DNA of 64,000 nucleotides, from contig CP018627.1 of the NCBI GenBank assembly GCA_002021875.1, forward strand, positions 8,742,001-8,806,000. The letters run 5' to 3'. Below the pieces are notes generated by a model. That model did not search any database. It was given only the letters and a program-made list of their open reading frames with translations, and was not told the DNA's origin. This document shows, piece by piece, positions 53,227 to 61,670 of the stretch. The stretch comes from Streptomyces hygroscopicus (GTDB lineage: Bacteria > Actinomycetota > Actinomycetes > Streptomycetales > Streptomycetaceae). How positions within the stretch are numbered: position 1 is the stretch's first letter; the number at the start of each line of letters is the position of its first letter. The translations under genes and the position numbers were made by a program.

Positions 53227-54120
53227 ATGACCGCTGACCGTTTCCATCGGGCTCTTCGGAGTCTGCGCGGGCTGGCCGTGGGCGACGCCCTCGGTTCCCA
53301 GTTCTTCGTCCCCGCCAACTATCCGTTCCTCAAGCGTCGCGAGCTGCCGCCCGACCACTGGCAGTGGACCGACGACACCGAGATGGCCTGTTCGATCCTG
53401 GCAATCCTGGTGAACCACGGCCGGATCGACCAGGACCATCTCGCCCGGTCCTTCGCCGACCACCATGATTTCGACCGGGGCTACGGCCCCGCCGTGAACC
53501 GGATGCTTCGCCTGATCAGGGAGGGCGGCGACTGGCGTGACCTGGCCGCCGGGCTGTTCCAGGGGCAGGGGTCGTGGGGCAACGGCGCCGCCATGCGGAT
53601 CGCCCCGCTGGGAGCCTGGTACGCGGGCGATGTGGAGCAGGCGACGCATCAGGCGGAGATCTCGGCGTACACCACGCATCAGCACCGCGAGGCCGTGGCG
53701 GGAGCCATGGCGGTGGCCGCGGCCGCGGCGCTGGTGGCGGATCCGGCGGGCCACGGCGGGCCGGAGGAGCTGCTGGACCGGGTGGTCGAGGTGGTGCCGC
53801 GCAGCGCGGTCCAGGCGGGGCTGCGCCGCGCCCGCGACATGCTCGACTACGCGGACGCCGGGACCGTCGCCGCGGTGCTCGGCTGCGGCCGGCGCACCAG
53901 CGCCCATGACACCGTGCCGTTCGCCCTGTGGGCGGCCGCCCGCCACCTGGGCTCCTTCGAGGAGGCGTTCTGGAGGACGGCCTCGGCCGGCGGGGACGTG
54001 GACACCACCTGCGCCATCGTCGGGGGAGTGGTCGCGGCCGCTGCCGCCGGTGCGCCGCCCGCCGACTGGCAGGACCGCACCGAGGCGCTGCCGGAGTGGG
54101 TCCCGGCGCAGGCCGACTGA
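53227..54120 (+). CDS. ADP-ribosylglycohydrolase family protein
   Basis: 297-aa DraG/ARH-like hydrolase. Metal-binding blocks are GLAVGDALGSQFF, WTDDTEM and GGDVDTTCAIVGGVVAA, which together bind two Mg2+ in DraG. It would remove ADP-ribose from proteins or small molecules. The frame opens at 52978 inside the phosphatase gene, so I start at ATG 53227. A TAGAGT hexamer, overlapping the previous gene's stop, ends eight bases before this ATG. No ADP-ribosyltransferase is in the window. Confidence 0.85.
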   Translation: MTADRFHRALRSLRGLAVGDALGSQFFVPANYPFLKRRELPPDHWQWTDDTEMACSILAILVNHGRIDQDHLARSFADHHDFDRGYGPAVNRMLRLIREGGDWRDLAAGLFQGQGSWGNGAAMRIAPLGAWYAGDVEQATHQAEISAYTTHQHREAVAGAMAVAAAAALVADPAGHGGPEELLDRVVEVVPRSAVQAGLRRARDMLDYADAGTVAAVLGCGRRTSAHDTVPFALWAAARHLGSFEEAFWRTASAGGDVDTTCAIVGGVVAAAAAGAPPADWQDRTEALPEWVPAQAD

Positions 54121-54310
54121 CCCCTCCCGCGGGCGTGATGCGGTGCGTCGCCCGGTTTGCCCCACCGGTGAACCGGCCCTCCGCCGCGCCGTGTTGAGGC
54201 GAATCGGCCACTCGGTTCATCGGGGACGGGGCCGCCCGGATGAGCCGGGGACCGCTGCCGAGGATCCGGGTTCCGAACGCAGGTAAGAGCGGCGTAATGT
54301 TGTCCTCGCC

Positions 54311-55012
54311 ATGGCATATGAACCGCCCACTCACAGTGTCGAGCGCTCGCTTCGCGCCACGACGGGAGCCAAGATCGTCGTCGGTATCGACGAGGTCGGG
54401 CGCGGGGCATGGGCCGGTCCGGTGACGGCCTGCGCGGCGGTCACCGGTCTGCGCCGTCCGCCGACCGGGCTCACCGACTCCAAGCTGCTGAGCCCCAAGA
54501 AGCGCACGACCCTGGCCCAGGAGTTGCACTCGTGGGTCACCGCGCACGCCCTGGGTCACTCCTCCCCCGAGGAGATCGACGGCCTGGGGATGACGGCCGC
54601 CCTCCGGCTCGCCGCCACGCGTGCGCTGGACGCGCTGCCGGTCCGGCCGGACGCGGTGATCCTGGATGGGAAGTACGACTACCTCGGCGCTCCCTGGGCG
54701 GTCCGTACGGTCATCAAGGGCGATCAGTCCTGCGTGTCCGTCGCCGCCGCCTCGGTGATCGCCAAGGTGCGCCGGGATGCGATGATGGCCGAACTGGGAG
54801 CCGAGCACATGGACTTCTGCTTCGAGGACAACGCCGGATATCCGTCCCCCGTGCACCGCGCCGCCCTGCGGGAACTGGGGCCCACGCCCCACCACCGGCT
54901 GTCCTGGGCCTATATGGACGGGCTGCCCCGCTGGCGGCACCTGAAGCGGGTCCGCAGCACCCCCGAACCGGTCGGGCTGGAGGACGAAGGCCAACTCGGC
55001 TTCGACCTTTGA
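54311..55012 (+). CDS. rnhB: Ribonuclease HII
   Basis: 233-aa RNase HII that removes ribonucleotides and RNA primers from DNA hybrids. The catalytic Asp and Glu lie in [28 protein letters not shown] carries the next carboxylate, followed by [25 protein letters not shown] and [17 protein letters not shown] ends ten bases before the ATG, giving a very short leader. It is first in a conserved actinobacterial stretch leading to recQ. The C-terminal tail has little conservation. Confidence 0.94.
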   Translation: MAYEPPTHSVERSLRATTGAKIVVGIDEVGRGAWAGPVTACAAVTGLRRPPTGLTDSKLLSPKKRTTLAQELHSWVTAHALGHSSPEEIDGLGMTAALRLAATRALDALPVRPDAVILDGKYDYLGAPWAVRTVIKGDQSCVSVAAASVIAKVRRDAMMAELGAEHMDFCFEDNAGYPSPVHRAALRELGPTPHHRLSWAYMDGLPRWRHLKRVRSTPEPVGLEDEGQLGFDL

Positions 55013-55080
55013 GCAGACCAAGCGGTCAAAACCGCCACCCGCCGATGCGACTCGCACCGACGTTTGATAGACATCAGCCC

Positions 55081-55740
55081 ATGCCTCTCATCCCCGAGGA
55101 GCCTCAGATTCACGAGAGTGTCCCGGGTCCCCGCGCGACACCGGCCGCAGGCCGTACCGCGCCGACCCCTCGTCCTGTCCCTGGTCCCGGCCCCCGGCCC
55201 GCACCGCGGCGGCCCGGAAGCCCCGGTCCCAACCGTGGCTCCGCCGGAACCTCGTCGGCTCAGTCGCAGCGCACCACGAGCGATGCGACGAAGCCCCTGC
55301 CGACCGCCCCGGCGGCTTCGGCTGCCAAGGCCGCACCCGCCGCCGCGAAGGCCGGTCCCCAGCTCCAGCTGATCCCCGCCACGGTGGACGGCGCGCTGGA
55401 CGCGGCCGACGAGGCGGTCGACCTGCTGCTGGATTCCGGCCGGGCCCCCACTGACATCCTGGTGCTGACCACCGGGGAGCAGCATCCGTGGGCGGCGCAT
55501 GAGTTGTCCTTCGGCGAGGCGTCGTACTGGGCGCAGCACGACGCCGGAGACGATGTCTTCTATGCCGGTGCGGATGCCGACCGCGTCAAGGGCCGCCCGG
55601 TCGTGGTCGTCGCCGTCAACGGCGGTGCGAACGACGTCGTGGCCCGCGCGCTGCCCGAGGCGATGGGCCGTGCCGGGATGCTGCTGATCGTCTGCGGCGA
55701 CCCGAAGCGCATCAACGCCCTCATCGGTCCGGGCGCCTGA
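55081..55740 (+). CDS. Hypothetical protein with a free-standing UvrD-C-like domain
   Basis: 219-aa protein between rnhB and recQ. The first 95 residues are disordered Pro/Ala/Arg-rich. The C-terminal 120 residues contain DILVLTTGEQHPWAAHE, FYAGADADRVKGRPVVVVAVNGG and ARALPEAMGRAGMLLIVCGDPKRI. These resemble the 2A domain of UvrD/Rep helicases, especially the VHRVKGLE and ALTRARDxLxVVGDP regions. No ATPase motor (Walker A) is present, so it is not a helicase. The start at ATG 55081 (MPLIPEEPQ) is chosen because the longer frame is antisense-like shadow of rnhB. Function unknown; it may dock to a helicase. Confidence 0.6.
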   Translation: MPLIPEEPQIHESVPGPRATPAAGRTAPTPRPVPGPGPRPAPRRPGSPGPNRGSAGTSSAQSQRTTSDATKPLPTAPAASAAKAAPAAAKAGPQLQLIPATVDGALDAADEAVDLLLDSGRAPTDILVLTTGEQHPWAAHELSFGEASYWAQHDAGDDVFYAGADADRVKGRPVVVVAVNGGANDVVARALPEAMGRAGMLLIVCGDPKRINALIGPGA

Positions 55741-55828
55741 GGCCGCACGTCCCCGACCGCCCGGTGTCCGGCAGGCTCTGTCCCCCGTGGCGGAGCTGTC
55801 CGGCGTCCGGACGGACGGTGGTGGCCAC

Positions 55829-55861
55829 GGGCACCCCGCGACCGGTCGGACGCGGGTGCCC
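55829..55861. terminator. Hairpin between the UvrD-C-like gene and the next convergent gene
   Basis: GGGCACC-C-CGCG (55829-55840) pairs with CGCGGGTGCCC (55851-55861), with one bulged C. Confidence 0.65.
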
Positions 55862-55870
55862 GGCGACCGG

Positions 55871-56488
55871 TCAGACGGCGGCGGAGTGACTCAGCGCCGT
55901 ACGCGCTCCGAGGTGGGGCCGTGGCAGCGCCTTCGGGTCGCCGTCGCCCTCGACGGCCACGTCCAATTCGGTGGGCAGCGAAGCGGAGTGCGGCCGACGG
56001 CCGCCCCGCCCCTCCCCGAGGACCCGCCATCCGTCACGGGTCAGCGTGATGTACGCGCCGCAGCGCAGGCCGTGCAGGGTGCAGGCGTCGCGCAACCCCC
56101 ACATCCAGGCACCGTCCTCGTCCGTCCACCGGCTCTCGCCCTCGCGGCAGTAGAGCAGCACGGCGGTGCGGATCGGTGTGCGGCGCCGCAGATCGTGTGG
56201 GATCACCCGGCGCAACTGTGCCAGCAGCGCGTTCCGGAAGTCCCAGCCGTCGACGGCGGCGGTGCGGCGGACGAACGAGGCGCTCGCCGTGAGCCGTTCG
56301 TCCGGATCGAGGACCGCGACGACGACGGTCGAGGGCGTCGGCAGATGACGGCTGTGCAGTCCGGTGACCACCTCGCGTGGATTGCGCAGCAGCGGGATCC
56401 CCGCTGCCGCCCACTCGGCGGGCTGGAGCATCCGGCCGACTCGGGAAACGGAATCGGCGGACGGTGGCGGAGCGAAGCCGAAGGTCAC
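55871..56488 (-). CDS. Conserved hypothetical protein
   Basis: 205-aa protein that I recognise only as a Streptomyces conserved hypothetical near recQ. It begins VTFGFAPPPSADSVSRVGRM and has VVAVLDPDERLTASASFVR, WDFRNALLAQLRRVIPHDLRRR and RTAVLLYCREGESRWTDEDGAW, which look like a compact alpha/beta domain. The C-terminal 30 residues are less conserved and charged. I start at GTG 56488 with GGGAGGA just upstream; the longer frame to 56629 adds Arg/Ala-rich residues without homology. It follows recQ on the same strand, across an unusually AT-rich stretch near 56640-56690. Confidence 0.65.
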   Translation of the reverse strand: MTFGFAPPPSADSVSRVGRMLQPAEWAAAGIPLLRNPREVVTGLHSRHLPTPSTVVVAVLDPDERLTASASFVRRTAAVDGWDFRNALLAQLRRVIPHDLRRRTPIRTAVLLYCREGESRWTDEDGAWMWGLRDACTLHGLRCGAYITLTRDGWRVLGEGRGGRRPHSASLPTELDVAVEGDGDPKALPRPHLGARTALSHSAAV

Positions 56489-56716
56489 GGTCCTCCCTTC
56501 GTCTGCGCCCACGGTCCGTGCGAAGGGTCGGGCACGGGCGCGGGCCACGACACAGCCCCGTCGGACCACGGACGGACCGGGGGCGGGGGAGCTACGGACA
56601 ATTCTTGCGGTCGCGCCCGCGTGCGGCAATGAGCAGTTGGTCCCACTGACCGTTTTACCTGAATGTGCCTTCTATATTCCTGACCGGTTCATGCCCCGCC
56701 GCGGCCCCGGCCGCCC

Positions 56717-58882
56717 CTACCCCTGCACGGCCAGGACCAGCGGAAACACTCCGGCCGCTCCGGCCCGGCGGAGCAGCCGGGAGGCGACGGCCAAGGTCCA
56801 GCCGGTGTCCGCCATGTCGTCCACCAGCAGCACCGGCCCACCCGCCTCGGCAAGGGCCGCGGCCAGCGGGGGAGGCACGGTCAGCGCGCCGTGCAGCGCT
56901 CGCAGCCGCTGGGCGCTGTTGGTGCGCGGCACCCGGGTGTCGAATTCGCCGTCGTGGTACGCGATGCTCCCGAGCAGGGGCAACCGGCCGACGGTGGCGA
57001 TCCGTTCGCCAAGTGTCCGGATCAGCTGCGGGCGGGTGCGCGAGGCGACCGTGACAACTCCCACCGGGCGGTTCGCGGCGTCCGGCGCGCCCGAGGCCCA
57101 GCCGCCGGGGCCCTTGGCCCAGTCGGCGAGCACCGTCACCACCGCACCGGCCACATCGTCGGGCACCGGGGCGTCCGGGCTCTGCGGGGCCAGCAGCGGC
57201 CGCAGCCGGTTTCCCCAGCCGATGTCGGAGAGACGGCCCAGGGCCCGGCCCGGGGCGGCCTGCTCATCCGCCGGAATGCGGCCCTTGAGGTCGACGCCCA
57301 CGGCGGGCAGCCCGGTCGGCCACATACGGCGCGGCTCCACCTCGACACCGGGCCGCCCCAGCTCGCCGCGCGCCGCGTCCAGCGAGGCGTCGGACACCTC
57401 GGTGGTGAACCGGGCCCCCGCGCAGTTGTCACAGCGGCCACAGGGTGCCGCCTTCTCGTCGTCCAGCTGCCGCCGCAGGAACTCCATCCGGCAGTCGCCC
57501 GTCGAGGCGTACTCCCGCATGGCCTGCTGCTCGGCCTCCCGCTGGCGCGCCACCCACGCATACCGCTCCGCGTCATACGCCCAGGGCTGCCCGGTCGCGG
57601 TCCAGCCGCCGCGCACACGCCGCACCGCGCCGTCCACATCGAGCACCTTGAGCATGATCTCCAGACGTGACCGCCGCAGCTCGACCTGGGGCTCGAGCGC
57701 GGGCAGGGACACCGGCCGGTCCGACGCCGCCAGCACCTCGAGGGTGCGGCGCACCTGCTCCTCGGGCGGGAAGGCGAGCGAGGCGAAATACCGCCAGATC
57801 GCCTCGTCCTCGCGGCCGGGCAGGAGCAGCACCTCGGCGTGCTCCACACCGCGCCCGGCACGCCCGACCTGCTGGTAGTAGGCGATGGGGGAGGACGGCG
57901 AACCGAGATGCACCACGAAGCCGAGGTCCGGCTTGTCGAAGCCCATGCCCAGCGCGGAGGTGGCGACCAGCGCCTTGACCCGGTTGGCCAGCAGGTCCTC
58001 CTCGGCCTGCTGGCGATCCGCGTTCTCCGTCTTGCCGGTGTAGGAGGTGACGGTGTGGCCGCGCTGCCGCAGGAACGCGGTCACCTCCTCGGCCGCGGCG
58101 ACGGTGAGGGTGTAGATGATCCCGGAGCCCGGCAGCTCATCGAGGTGCTCGGCGAGCCAGGCGAGCCGATGCGCGGCGTCCGGCAGCGGCAGCACGCCCA
58201 GCCGCAGGCTCTCCCGATCCAGCGGCCCGCGCAGCACCAGCGCCCTCGCCGTCCCTTCACCGGTGCCCAACTGCTCGGCCACATCGGCCGTGACCCGCGC
58301 GTTCGCGGTCGCGGTCGTGGCGAGTACGGGCACGCCCTGGGGCAGATCGGCGAGCATGGTGCGCAGCCTGCGGTAGTCGGGCCGGAAGTCATGGCCCCAG
58401 TCGGAGATGCAGTGTGCCTCGTCCACGACCAGCAGGCCGGTGGCGGCGGCCAGCTGTGGCAGCACCGTGTCGCGGAAATCGGGGTTGTTGAGCCGCTCCG
58501 GGCTCACCAGCAGCACATCCACCCCGCCCTCGGCCACCTCCGCCTGGATGGTGTCCCACTCCTCGGTGTTGGCGGAATTGATGGTGCGGGCCTGGATACC
58601 GGCGCGCGCGGCGGCCTCGACCTGGTTGCGCATCAGCGCGAGCAGCGGGGAGACGATCACGGTCGGACCGCTGCCGCGCTCGCGCAGCAGCGCGGTGGCG
58701 ACGAAATACACCGCCGACTTGCCCCAGCCGGTGCGCTGCACGACCAGCGCCCGGCGGCGCTCGGCGACCAGCGCCTCGATCGCCCGCCATTGATCCTCCC
58801 GGAGCCGGGCGGAGCCGGTGGTGTCCCCTACGAGGCGGGCCAGGACGCGGTCGGCCGAGGTACGCAGATCTTCGTCGCTCAT
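56717..58882 (-). CDS. recQ: RecQ-family DNA helicase with C-terminal phosphoribosyltransferase-like domain
   Basis: 721-aa RecQ helicase. Walker A is [12 protein letters not shown] (about 50-60), DEAH is [23 protein letters not shown], and motif VI is QQVGRAGRG. The zinc site is [15 protein letters not shown] with CGRCDNC. The C-terminal part, from about 600, holds a PRTase-like module with the PRPP-loop [13 protein letters not shown], seen in ComF-type and purine PRTases. The usual RecQ winged-helix and HRDC are not obvious. Start ATG 58882 ([12 protein letters not shown]) rather than 58894. It diverges from DUF4192 across a palindrome of DnaA boxes. Confidence 0.9.
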   Translation of the reverse strand: MSDEDLRTSADRVLARLVGDTTGSARLREDQWRAIEALVAERRRALVVQRTGWGKSAVYFVATALLRERGSGPTVIVSPLLALMRNQVEAAARAGIQARTINSANTEEWDTIQAEVAEGGVDVLLVSPERLNNPDFRDTVLPQLAAATGLLVVDEAHCISDWGHDFRPDYRRLRTMLADLPQGVPVLATTATANARVTADVAEQLGTGEGTARALVLRGPLDRESLRLGVLPLPDAAHRLAWLAEHLDELPGSGIIYTLTVAAAEEVTAFLRQRGHTVTSYTGKTENADRQQAEEDLLANRVKALVATSALGMGFDKPDLGFVVHLGSPSSPIAYYQQVGRAGRGVEHAEVLLLPGREDEAIWRYFASLAFPPEEQVRRTLEVLAASDRPVSLPALEPQVELRRSRLEIMLKVLDVDGAVRRVRGGWTATGQPWAYDAERYAWVARQREAEQQAMREYASTGDCRMEFLRRQLDDEKAAPCGRCDNCAGARFTTEVSDASLDAARGELGRPGVEVEPRRMWPTGLPAVGVDLKGRIPADEQAAPGRALGRLSDIGWGNRLRPLLAPQSPDAPVPDDVAGAVVTVLADWAKGPGGWASGAPDAANRPVGVVTVASRTRPQLIRTLGERIATVGRLPLLGSIAYHDGEFDTRVPRTNSAQRLRALHGALTVPPPLAAALAEAGGPVLLVDDMADTGWTLAVASRLLRRAGAAGVFPLVLAVQG

Positions 58883-58931
58883 GCCCCCATGCAACCCGAT
58901 CCCGCCGACATCGCGCCAATGGTCCGGGCAG

Positions 58932-58955
58932 CCTGTGGATAACGTTATCCACAGG
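58932..58955. promoter_or_regulatory. Palindrome of two inverted DnaA boxes
   Basis: A perfect 24-bp palindrome containing TGTGGATAA (58934-58942) and TTATCCACA (58945-58953), two perfect DnaA-box 9-mers head to head with CG between. It lies in the 110-bp recQ/DUF4192 gap. Confidence 0.85.
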
Positions 58956-58992
58956 GGTGGCGGGGCCGACGGGGCTGAGGGACCGTCGGGCC

Positions 58993-60534
58993 ATGACTCG
59001 ACACAACGAAGCGGCCGGTCTGCCCGGCGAAGAGCAGGTCACCCTCCGCAGCCCGGCCGAGCTCGCCGATGCCCTGCCCTATGTCCTGGGCTTTCAGCCT
59101 GACGACAGCATCGTGATGATCGCGCTGCACGGCTCCCGCGGCCGGTTCGGCGGCAGGCTGAGGCTCGGCATTCCCCGGATCCCGGAGGAGTGGCCCGAAG
59201 TCTGCGACCAGCTCGCCGAATGCCTGATCAGCGGCAGCGAGCGGCGTGGCGGGCGGCCGGACGGAGTCGTTCTGTTCCTGTGCCAGGAGCCGGCCGAGGG
59301 CGAGTCGGGGGAGGAGGCGATGGAGCGGCTGCGGCCACTCGCGCAGCGGCTGCGCACCGCGTGCGGCGGGTTGGAGGTGCCGGTGTTCGAGGCGCTGTGC
59401 ATCTCCGGCGGCCGGTTCTGGTCGTATGTCTGTCCCGACCGGCGCTGCTGCCCGCCGGAAGGCGTTCCGCTCGCCCTGCCCGGCACCTCGGTCATGGCCG
59501 CGGCGGCGACGTTCGCGGGGGTCCAGGTGCGCGGCTCGCTGCGCGAGATGGAGGCCAGGCTCGCCCCGCTCGGCGCACCCCGGGCCGACGGGCAGGAGCG
59601 GGCGCTGGACGCGGCCGGGGCCGAGCTCGTGCCGAGGATTCTGGACGGTGCTGAATCCACGACGGTATGCGCGCAAACCCTCGGTCTGGTGGGCCGGATG
59701 CTGGACACCTTCCAGTCCGCGCCGTCGGCCGCCGACGCGTGTGCGGCCGATCTTCACGATGACCGGCTGCTCGACGATCGGGAAGCGGCCGCGGTGATCA
59801 TCGGACTGCAGGACCGACGGACCCGGGACCGGGCGGCCGGGTGGATGGAGGAAGTGGACGCCGACGCGGCGCTGCGGCTGTGGCGCGCGCTGGCCCGTCG
59901 CTGCGTCGGCTCGTACGGGGAGCATGCGGCGGCGCCGCTCACCCTGGCGGGGTGGGTCGCCTGGTCGGCGGGTGATGAGCTCACTGCGCGAGTGGCGCTC
60001 GGCCGTGCCCTGCGGGTCGATCCCGACTACCTCTTCGCCAGGCTGCTGCATCAGGCGTGCAATGAGGGGGTCCATCCGAAGCTGCTGCGCCAGTGCCTGC
60101 GCCGGGAGGACTCCGACGGGGCCGACCCCGCCGAGCGTGCCGACCGCGCTGTGCACGCGGCGGTGCACGCGGAGTTGGAGAGGCTCGGCGACCCGGCGGA
60201 CGCCGAGCCGTTGGAGACGGCCGGAGCGGTCGAGTCGGCTGAGCCCGCCGAGCGGGCCACCCGCGCGGAGGCCGAGGAGGCCGAGGAGGCCGAGGAGACG
60301 AAGGAGACGGAGGAGGCGGAGGAGACGGAGGAGCCAGCGGAGACGGAGGAACTGGCTGAAGCAGAAGCCAAGGAAGAGCGGCAGTCTGCAAGGGAGTGGC
60401 CGGGCGGGACCGTGGGCTCGGGTGGGAAGAGCGGCCCGGCCGGAGCGGCCGCCCCAAGTGGCAGGCGTCGTCCGGAAGGGCGGCCGCGCGCCCGGCGCCG
60501 GACCGGTGGACGGGGGACGCGCAGCCGCCGCTGA
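58993..60534 (+). CDS. DUF4192 family protein with acidic repeat tail
   Basis: 513-aa actinobacterial DUF4192 protein. The domain spans about 15-370: [32 protein letters not shown] and [13 protein letters not shown] are hallmarks, then [20 protein letters not shown]. No enzymatic role is known. Residues 425-460 are Glu-rich with EEAEET repeats, then a basic Arg/Pro tail. Start ATG 58993 follows the palindromic DnaA boxes by 37 bp; the longer frame would cover them. It is divergent from recQ and may share its control. Confidence 0.75.
   Translation: MTRHNEAAGLPGEEQVTLRSPAELADALPYVLGFQPDDSIVMIALHGSRGRFGGRLRLGIPRIPEEWPEVCDQLAECLISGSERRGGRPDGVVLFLCQEPAEGESGEEAMERLRPLAQRLRTACGGLEVPVFEALCISGGRFWSYVCPDRRCCPPEGVPLALPGTSVMAAAATFAGVQVRGSLREMEARLAPLGAPRADGQERALDAAGAELVPRILDGAESTTVCAQTLGLVGRMLDTFQSAPSAADACAADLHDDRLLDDREAAAVIIGLQDRRTRDRAAGWMEEVDADAALRLWRALARRCVGSYGEHAAAPLTLAGWVAWSAGDELTARVALGRALRVDPDYLFARLLHQACNEGVHPKLLRQCLRREDSDGADPAERADRAVHAAVHAELERLGDPADAEPLETAGAVESAEPAERATRAEAEEAEEAEETKETEEAEETEEPAETEELAEAEAKEERQSAREWPGGTVGSGGKSGPAGAAAPSGRRRPEGRPRARRRTGGRGTRSRR
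60265..60360 (+). repeat. GAG-rich low-complexity repeat in the DUF4192 gene
   Basis: Purine-rich tandem triplets (GAGGCC, GAGGAG, GAGACG types) encode the Glu-rich tail. Confidence 0.7.
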
Positions 60535-60745
60535 CCCGGACCGGCGGGAGAACCGTGGGGCGGGGCCAGAGGCGACGAGGGGAGCCCTGGAGCGTGGCCT
60601 GGGGTGGACGGCCGGTGGGTGGGTCGGCGGCGGTGGTCCGGGGCGTGGGGCGGCTCGGAGGCGTTCGGAAGGAGGTACGGGATTCGTGCAGGCGAGCGCT
60701 TGAGAGAGCGATTTCCCGAACATTGGTGATCATGCTCAAGGGCCT

Positions 60746-60773
60746 GATTATCGTCAGGCAGACGACTATGATC
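60746..60773 (+). promoter_or_regulatory. NrtR-type operator overlapping a leaderless promoter
   Basis: Half-sites GATTATCGTC (60746-60755) and GACTATGATC (60764-60773) are inverted, 8 of 10 matching, with an 8-bp spacer. TATGAT at 60767-60772 is a -10 six bases before the ATG of the NUDIX regulator. Pattern fits autoregulation by that protein. Confidence 0.75.
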
Positions 60774-60778
60774 GCGTC

Positions 60779-61540
60779 ATGCCCTACGACCCGTCGGCCT
60801 TTCCGGCGTTCGCCGTCACCGTTGATCTGGTCGTGCTCACCGTGCGGCGGCATTCGCTGTGTGCGCTGGCCGTCCGGCGCGGGGAGGCGCCCTTCAAGGG
60901 GCGGTGGGCGCTACCCGGCGGTTTCGTGCGGGCCGATGAGGATCTCGCCGCCGCCGCTGCCAGGGAGCTGGCCGAGGAGACCGGGCTGCTCGCCCATGAC
61001 CCCACGCTTCCGGTCCCTCCGAACGCTGCCCATCTCGAGCAGCTCGCCACATACGGCGATCCGAAGCGGGACCCCCGCATGCGCGTGGTCAGCGTGGCGC
61101 ACCTCGCGCTGGCGCCCGATCTGCCCGCGCCTCGGGCCGGAGGCGACGCGCACAGTGTGCGCTGGGCCCCGGTCGGATCGCTGCTCGACCAGGACGGGGC
61201 CTTCGGCCGCGACGGCGATTTGGCCGCCCCGCTCGCCTTCGACCATGCCCGCATCCTCGCGGACGGGGTCGAGCGCGCCCGCTCCAAGATTGAGTACTCC
61301 TCGCTGGCCACCGCCTTCTGCCCGCAGGAGTTCACGGTCGGCGAGCTGCGCCGGGTGTACGAGGCGGTGTGGGGCGTGGCCCTGGACCCGCGCAACTTCC
61401 ACCGCAAGGTCACCGGCACCCCGGGATTCCTGGTGCCCACGGGCGGTACGACGACCCGTCAGGGCGGCCGTCCCGCCCAGCTGTTCCGGGCCGGAGGAGC
61501 GACGCTGCTCAATCCGCCCATGCTCCGTCCCGAGGTGTGA
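60779..61540 (+). CDS. NrtR-type NUDIX transcriptional regulator
   Basis: 253-aa NrtR-like protein: N-terminal NUDIX domain and C-terminal winged helix. The NUDIX box GGFVRADEDLAAAAARELAEETGL is intact (G-x5-E-x7-RE-U-x-EE-x-GU), so it could still hydrolyse ADP-ribose-like ligands. The winged helix spans about 170-240 (FTVGELRRVYEAVWGVALDPRNFHRKV, a hallmark of NrtR). The ATG follows TATGAT by six bases, leaderless, inside its own operator. NrtRs usually sense ADP-ribose and control NAD genes; none are adjacent, so targets are unknown. Confidence 0.85.
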   Translation: MPYDPSAFPAFAVTVDLVVLTVRRHSLCALAVRRGEAPFKGRWALPGGFVRADEDLAAAAARELAEETGLLAHDPTLPVPPNAAHLEQLATYGDPKRDPRMRVVSVAHLALAPDLPAPRAGGDAHSVRWAPVGSLLDQDGAFGRDGDLAAPLAFDHARILADGVERARSKIEYSSLATAFCPQEFTVGELRRVYEAVWGVALDPRNFHRKVTGTPGFLVPTGGTTTRQGGRPAQLFRAGGATLLNPPMLRPEV

Positions 61541-61570
61541 CGAGCCGTGACACGACGAATCCACGGGAGG

Positions 61571-61598
61571 GCTATGTCCCGAAGAAATAGGACATAGC
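61571..61598. other. Perfect stem-loop between the NUDIX and ABC genes
   Basis: GCTATGTCC (61571-61579) and GGACATAGC (61590-61598) form a 9-bp stem with a 10-nt A-rich loop. It lacks a U-tract, so it may be a terminator or an operator; 30 bp after the NUDIX stop. Confidence 0.6.
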
Positions 61599-61670
61599 GG
61601 GTTAACGTGCTCCGGTACGTCACCAGTCCCCACGTGCCATCGAGCGGTTCCATGCCCCGCGGGAGAAGCC

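Noticed and set aside
54241..54310. SOS-like GTTCCGAAC before rnhB
   Set aside because: The half-sites face the wrong way (GTTC then GAAC) and lack the four-base spacer.
60396..61550. 384-residue plus-strand ORF spanning the NUDIX gene
   Set aside because: Out-of-frame shadow of the DUF4192 tail and the NUDIX gene; the NUDIX frame has the complete catalytic motif.
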